The translations under genes and the position numbers were made by a program. Positions 61,825 through 64,000 of a DNA stretch of 64,000 bases are shown here, in pieces. Where the stretch lies: positions 62,001-126,000 of the forward strand of contig NZ_AUHM01000002.1 in the NCBI RefSeq assembly GCF_000423185.1. The letters run 5' to 3'. Origin of the DNA: Inquilinus limosus DSM 16000 (GTDB lineage Bacteria; Pseudomonadota; Alphaproteobacteria; DSM-16000; Inquilinaceae). Under the pieces are notes generated by a model. That model saw only the letters and a list, made by a program, of their open reading frames with translations, searched no databases and was not told where the DNA came from. The first letter of the stretch is position 1, and every line of letters starts with the position of its first letter.

Positions 61825-62436
61825 TCAGCCGCCGCCGCGGCAGAACACGCAGTGGATCGTGCTGTAGCGATAGCCGGCGTTCCACAGCGTGGTGATGACC
61901 TCGGACAACGTCAGCGGGTTGAACGAGGTGCGCCAAGCCCGGTTGCGGATGGTCACCACGTCGTACTGGCAGCCCTTGGCGTAAAGCGCCTCGTCCGCAT
62001 CGTAGGCGAGGGCGTAGCTTTCCTGCCCGGCGCTGCGGAAGGCGGCGGCGTTGTCCCGCGCCGTCTGCGCCTTGCCGGCCATGGTTTCGGGCAGCGCGGC
62101 GACGCTGGCATAGCTCTCGCCCGCCTGGTTGTGGCGCCGGCCGCCCTCCGTCTGCGAGTTCGTGTATTTCGACAGGGCGTAGTCCGGCGAGTCGGCGGTG
62201 CGGAGAGTCTCAACCTGGCGCAGCGCCCCCGCGGTGAAGCGTTCGAGGCTGGGGTCGGGCAGCGTGATGCCGTGGGGAGTGTAGTAGACCAGCGTGACAT
62301 CCGGGGCGCGCAGGGTGCGGCCGGGGCTGAGATCGGTGCCGTGCGCCGAGATCGCGCAGGCCTGGGTGCTGGGGCGGCCGGCGGTCCGGGTCCACACCCG
62401 CAGATGGTCGCCGACGATGTTCTGGGTCAGGGGCAC
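61825..62436 (-). CDS. Hypothetical protein, possibly Stv-like domain
   Basis: The 203-residue product starts at a GTG with a strong AAGGAGA site six bases before it. It has no signal peptide. Two short patterns, ISAHGTDLSPG and VTLVYYTPHGITLPDP, resemble the His-Gly strands of the Stv (putative adhesin/toxin) domain as I remember it; the rest (LSKYTNSQTEGGRRHNQAGESYASV) has no recognised motif, and the C-terminus ends HCVFCRGGG with a Cys-x2-Cys. This assignment is weak and based on pattern memory. It stands alone between the LuxR-type gene and a solute-binding protein gene. Confidence 0.55.
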   Translation of the reverse strand: MPLTQNIVGDHLRVWTRTAGRPSTQACAISAHGTDLSPGRTLRAPDVTLVYYTPHGITLPDPSLERFTAGALRQVETLRTADSPDYALSKYTNSQTEGGRRHNQAGESYASVAALPETMAGKAQTARDNAAAFRSAGQESYALAYDADEALYAKGCQYDVVTIRNRAWRTSFNPLTLSEVITTLWNAGYRYSTIHCVFCRGGG

Positions 62437-62752
62437 GCGCGTCTCCTTCCGTCTCGCCGGCCCTGACGGGACGCCCGCATTCCCGGTCGGGGCCAGGGCG
62501 TGCGCGGCGGGCCGGCATCGTCATGGATGTCCCGATCCATATGATATCGCGCCTCTGAAATGAAGACTTTCCTGGAGGGACGGACGAGGTGAGGCGAGAT
62601 TTCACAGGGGTGAAACAGAGGGAATTGACGGCGCCGCCCGATGATCCTCTTCCGATCTGCTGGGTTTCGGCGCAAACCCCACGCCTCGACTTAGAGACGG
62701 CACCCGACTATCGGGATCGTTAGGGCAGTTCGGCCGCCAACCACGTATCCTT
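62437..62752. other. Intergenic region upstream of the hypothetical gene
   Basis: No gene is supported. It holds the promoter side of the 62436 gene; GAAATCTCGCC-like and mildly AT-rich sequence occurs near 62535-62610, but I cannot place a promoter or operator with confidence. Confidence 0.4.
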
Positions 62753-62830
62753 TGTCATGCCCGGGCTTGACCCGGGCATCCAGAAAATATCGACGCTCTC
62801 TGGATTGCCGGGTCAAGCCCGGCAATGACA
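62753..62830. repeat. Mosaic palindromic repeat, family B, copy 3
   Basis: A 78-bp palindromic element nearly identical to 4954-5033: TGTCATGCCCGGGCTTGACC at the left, GGTCAAGCCCGGCAATGACA at the right, and CCGGGCATCCAG/CTGGATTGCCGG inside. Only the loop differs. It lies after the solute-binding protein gene's stop codon. Confidence 0.9.
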
Positions 62831-62873
62831 GGAAGGGTGTGGGTTCGGCGCCTGGAGGCAATCGCCCTCCGTC

Positions 62874-64000
62874 CTACCCCTCCATCCACGTCTCCGCCCA
62901 GGAGGAGGTCGCCCATCTCGGATTGGTCGCGATGTTGTGCAGGCGGCGGCTGGCCACGGTGATGAAGGTGAACTCCGCCGCCACGATCAGCGGCAGCTGG
63001 TCGGAAGCGCGCTGCTGGAACTGCTGATAAAGGTCGATGCGCCGGCCGCGGTCGAGCTCCGCCGCCGCGCGGTCGATCAGGTCGTTCATCGCCGGGTCGT
63101 CGTACCCATACTGGTTCGAGAAGGGCACGCCGGACGGCAGGCCGCCGCGGTAGAGGATGGTGGTCGAGATCGCCGGGTCGTTGCGGTAGACCGGCGAGCC
63201 GATCGCGAGGTCGAAAGCGTGGTCGGTGTAGACCGCGCGGGTGTGGCCGGCCGCGTCGTTCGTCACCAGGGTGACGTCGATGCCCACCGCCTGCAGCGCC
63301 TGGCGGAGATAGTCGCCCATCTGGCGCGTCTGCTCGAACCACGGCGCCGGGAGGAGGCGCAGGGCGAAGCGGGCGCCGCCGTCCCTGCGCGGGAAGCCGG
63401 CTTCGTCCAGCAGCGCCTCGGCCTTGTGCGGGTCGTAGGGGTAGGTCGGGACGTCCGGCGTGTAGAAGGGCACGCCCGTCTTCGGCACCGGGCCGGTCGC
63501 GGCCTCGGCATAGCCGCGGAAGATGGTGCCGACGACATAGCTCTGGTCGATCGCATGGGCGATGGCGCGGCGGACGCGGACATCCTGCAGCTCGCGCCGG
63601 CGGTGGTTGATCTCGACCGTCAGCTGGTAGGTGATGCCCTCGTACCCCTTGCGCACCACCGCGATGTCCGGCAGGGCGCGCAGCCGCTCCAGCTCCTCCA
63701 GCGGCACGGCGGAGAAGGCGGAGAGCTGGATCTCCCCCGCCTCATGCGCCGCGGCGATGGCGCCGCGGTCCGGCAGCACGCGGTAGACGATGCGGTCGAG
63801 ATAGGGCAGGCCGGCGTTCCAGTAGTCCGGGTTCCGCTCCAGCAGGTAGTACTCGCCCGGCCGGTGCTCGCGGTAGCGGAAGGGGCCGGTGCCGACCAGC
63901 TGCTCGTTGTGCGGGTTGCCGTCGATCTCCGTGCCCTCGAACAGGTGCTTCGGCACCACGGCGGTGAGGGCCGGCAGCGCGTTTTCGATCAGCTGCAGCG
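62874..64000 (-). CDS. ABC transporter substrate-binding protein, family 5 (partial)
   Basis: The C-terminal 375 residues of a DppA/OppA-like periplasmic binding protein; the reading frame is open to the end of the window and the N-terminus lies beyond. Family marks are VGTGPFRYREHRPGEYYLLERNPDYW, PYLDRIVYRVLPDRG, RVRRAIAHAIDQSYVV, GPVPKTGVPFYTPDVPTYPYDPHKAEALLDEAGFP and DPAISTTILYRGGLPSGVPFSNQYGYDDPAMNDLID. It likely delivers peptides or other solutes to an Opp/Dpp-type permease. The DppBCD-like genes of this window are 3.5 kb further in the same direction but separated by unrelated genes, so pairing is only possible. Confidence 0.93.
   Translation of the reverse strand, partial: LQLIENALPALTAVVPKHLFEGTEIDGNPHNEQLVGTGPFRYREHRPGEYYLLERNPDYWNAGLPYLDRIVYRVLPDRGAIAAAHEAGEIQLSAFSAVPLEELERLRALPDIAVVRKGYEGITYQLTVEINHRRRELQDVRVRRAIAHAIDQSYVVGTIFRGYAEAATGPVPKTGVPFYTPDVPTYPYDPHKAEALLDEAGFPRRDGGARFALRLLPAPWFEQTRQMGDYLRQALQAVGIDVTLVTNDAAGHTRAVYTDHAFDLAIGSPVYRNDPAISTTILYRGGLPSGVPFSNQYGYDDPAMNDLIDRAAAELDRGRRIDLYQQFQQRASDQLPLIVAAEFTFITVASRRLHNIATNPRWATSSWAETWMEG

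Overview
This is a continuous stretch of GC-rich chromosome (roughly 70% G+C by eye) with dense, mostly intact bacterial genes on both strands. Gene content and style point to an alphaproteobacterium, most likely of the Rhodospirillales type (Inquilinus/Azospirillum-like): many LysR regulators, solute ABC transporters, a split glycine decarboxylase (GcvPA/GcvPB), a thrB-rnhA pair, and mosaic palindromic repeats between genes. The taxonomic placement is inference. I saw no rRNA, tRNA, CRISPR array, integrase or insertion sequence, so most of the window reads as core and lifestyle genes rather than a mobile island.

Layout. 1-5.0 kb: end of an acyltransferase gene, small membrane proteins, a truncated haemoglobin, a divergent aldo/keto reductase-LysR pair and a membrane desaturase. 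5.0-9.9 kb: DNA glycosylase Tag coupled to a PLP desulfhydrase/deaminase, an ABC exporter, and a divergent glycosyltransferase. 9.9-16.2 kb: a sugar locus made of a LacI repressor, perfect palindromic operator candidates, a GH13 alpha-glucosidase, and a binding protein with two permeases (trehalose/maltose type) but no ATPase. 16.3-22.2 kb: an MFS exporter, YciB, a HAD nucleotidase, a DUF2147 protein, LeuC and a methyltransferase. 22.2-28.3 kb: YqgE, a ScsB/DsbD-type thiol reductase, a peroxiredoxin, an NAD(P)-binding reductase under a 27-bp palindrome, RNase HI and homoserine kinase.

28.4-36.3 kb: a small secreted Gly/His-rich protein, an RND efflux pair, a KamA/EpmB radical-SAM enzyme, IspH and a lipoprotein. 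36.4-41.1 kb: a tandem glycine riboswitch that controls gcvT-gcvH-gcvPA-gcvPB. 41.1-46.7 kb: a lipoprotein hydrolase, RidA, two tandem paralogous lipoproteins, a CorA transporter, a small esterase and a DTW-domain enzyme. 46.7-48.9 kb: an MFS exporter and a TetR repressor separated by a tetO-like palindrome. 49-56.4 kb: a ComB-like phosphatase, a frameshifted reductase beside a divergent LysR gene, a DUF4436 protein, a GFA-family protein, Ogt, and a LysR gene divergent from an internally duplicated DUF6506-like protein, then AraC. 56.4-59.4 kb: an Opp/Dpp-type ABC transporter lacking a second ATPase. 59.5-64 kb: less-known genes (a hypothetical with an SOS-box-like start region, a LuxR regulator with a degenerate receiver, a possible Stv-like protein) and the 3' part of a family 5 solute-binding protein.

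The best-supported regulatory logic is glycine sensing by the gcv riboswitch, LacI control of the sugar locus, and TetR control of its MFS pump. The least explained items are the twin lipoproteins, the duplicated DUF6506-like protein with its LysR palindrome, the unpaired 27-bp operator at 26.8 kb, and several families of mosaic palindromic repeats, one of which appears to have been absorbed into the end of a transporter ATPase gene.
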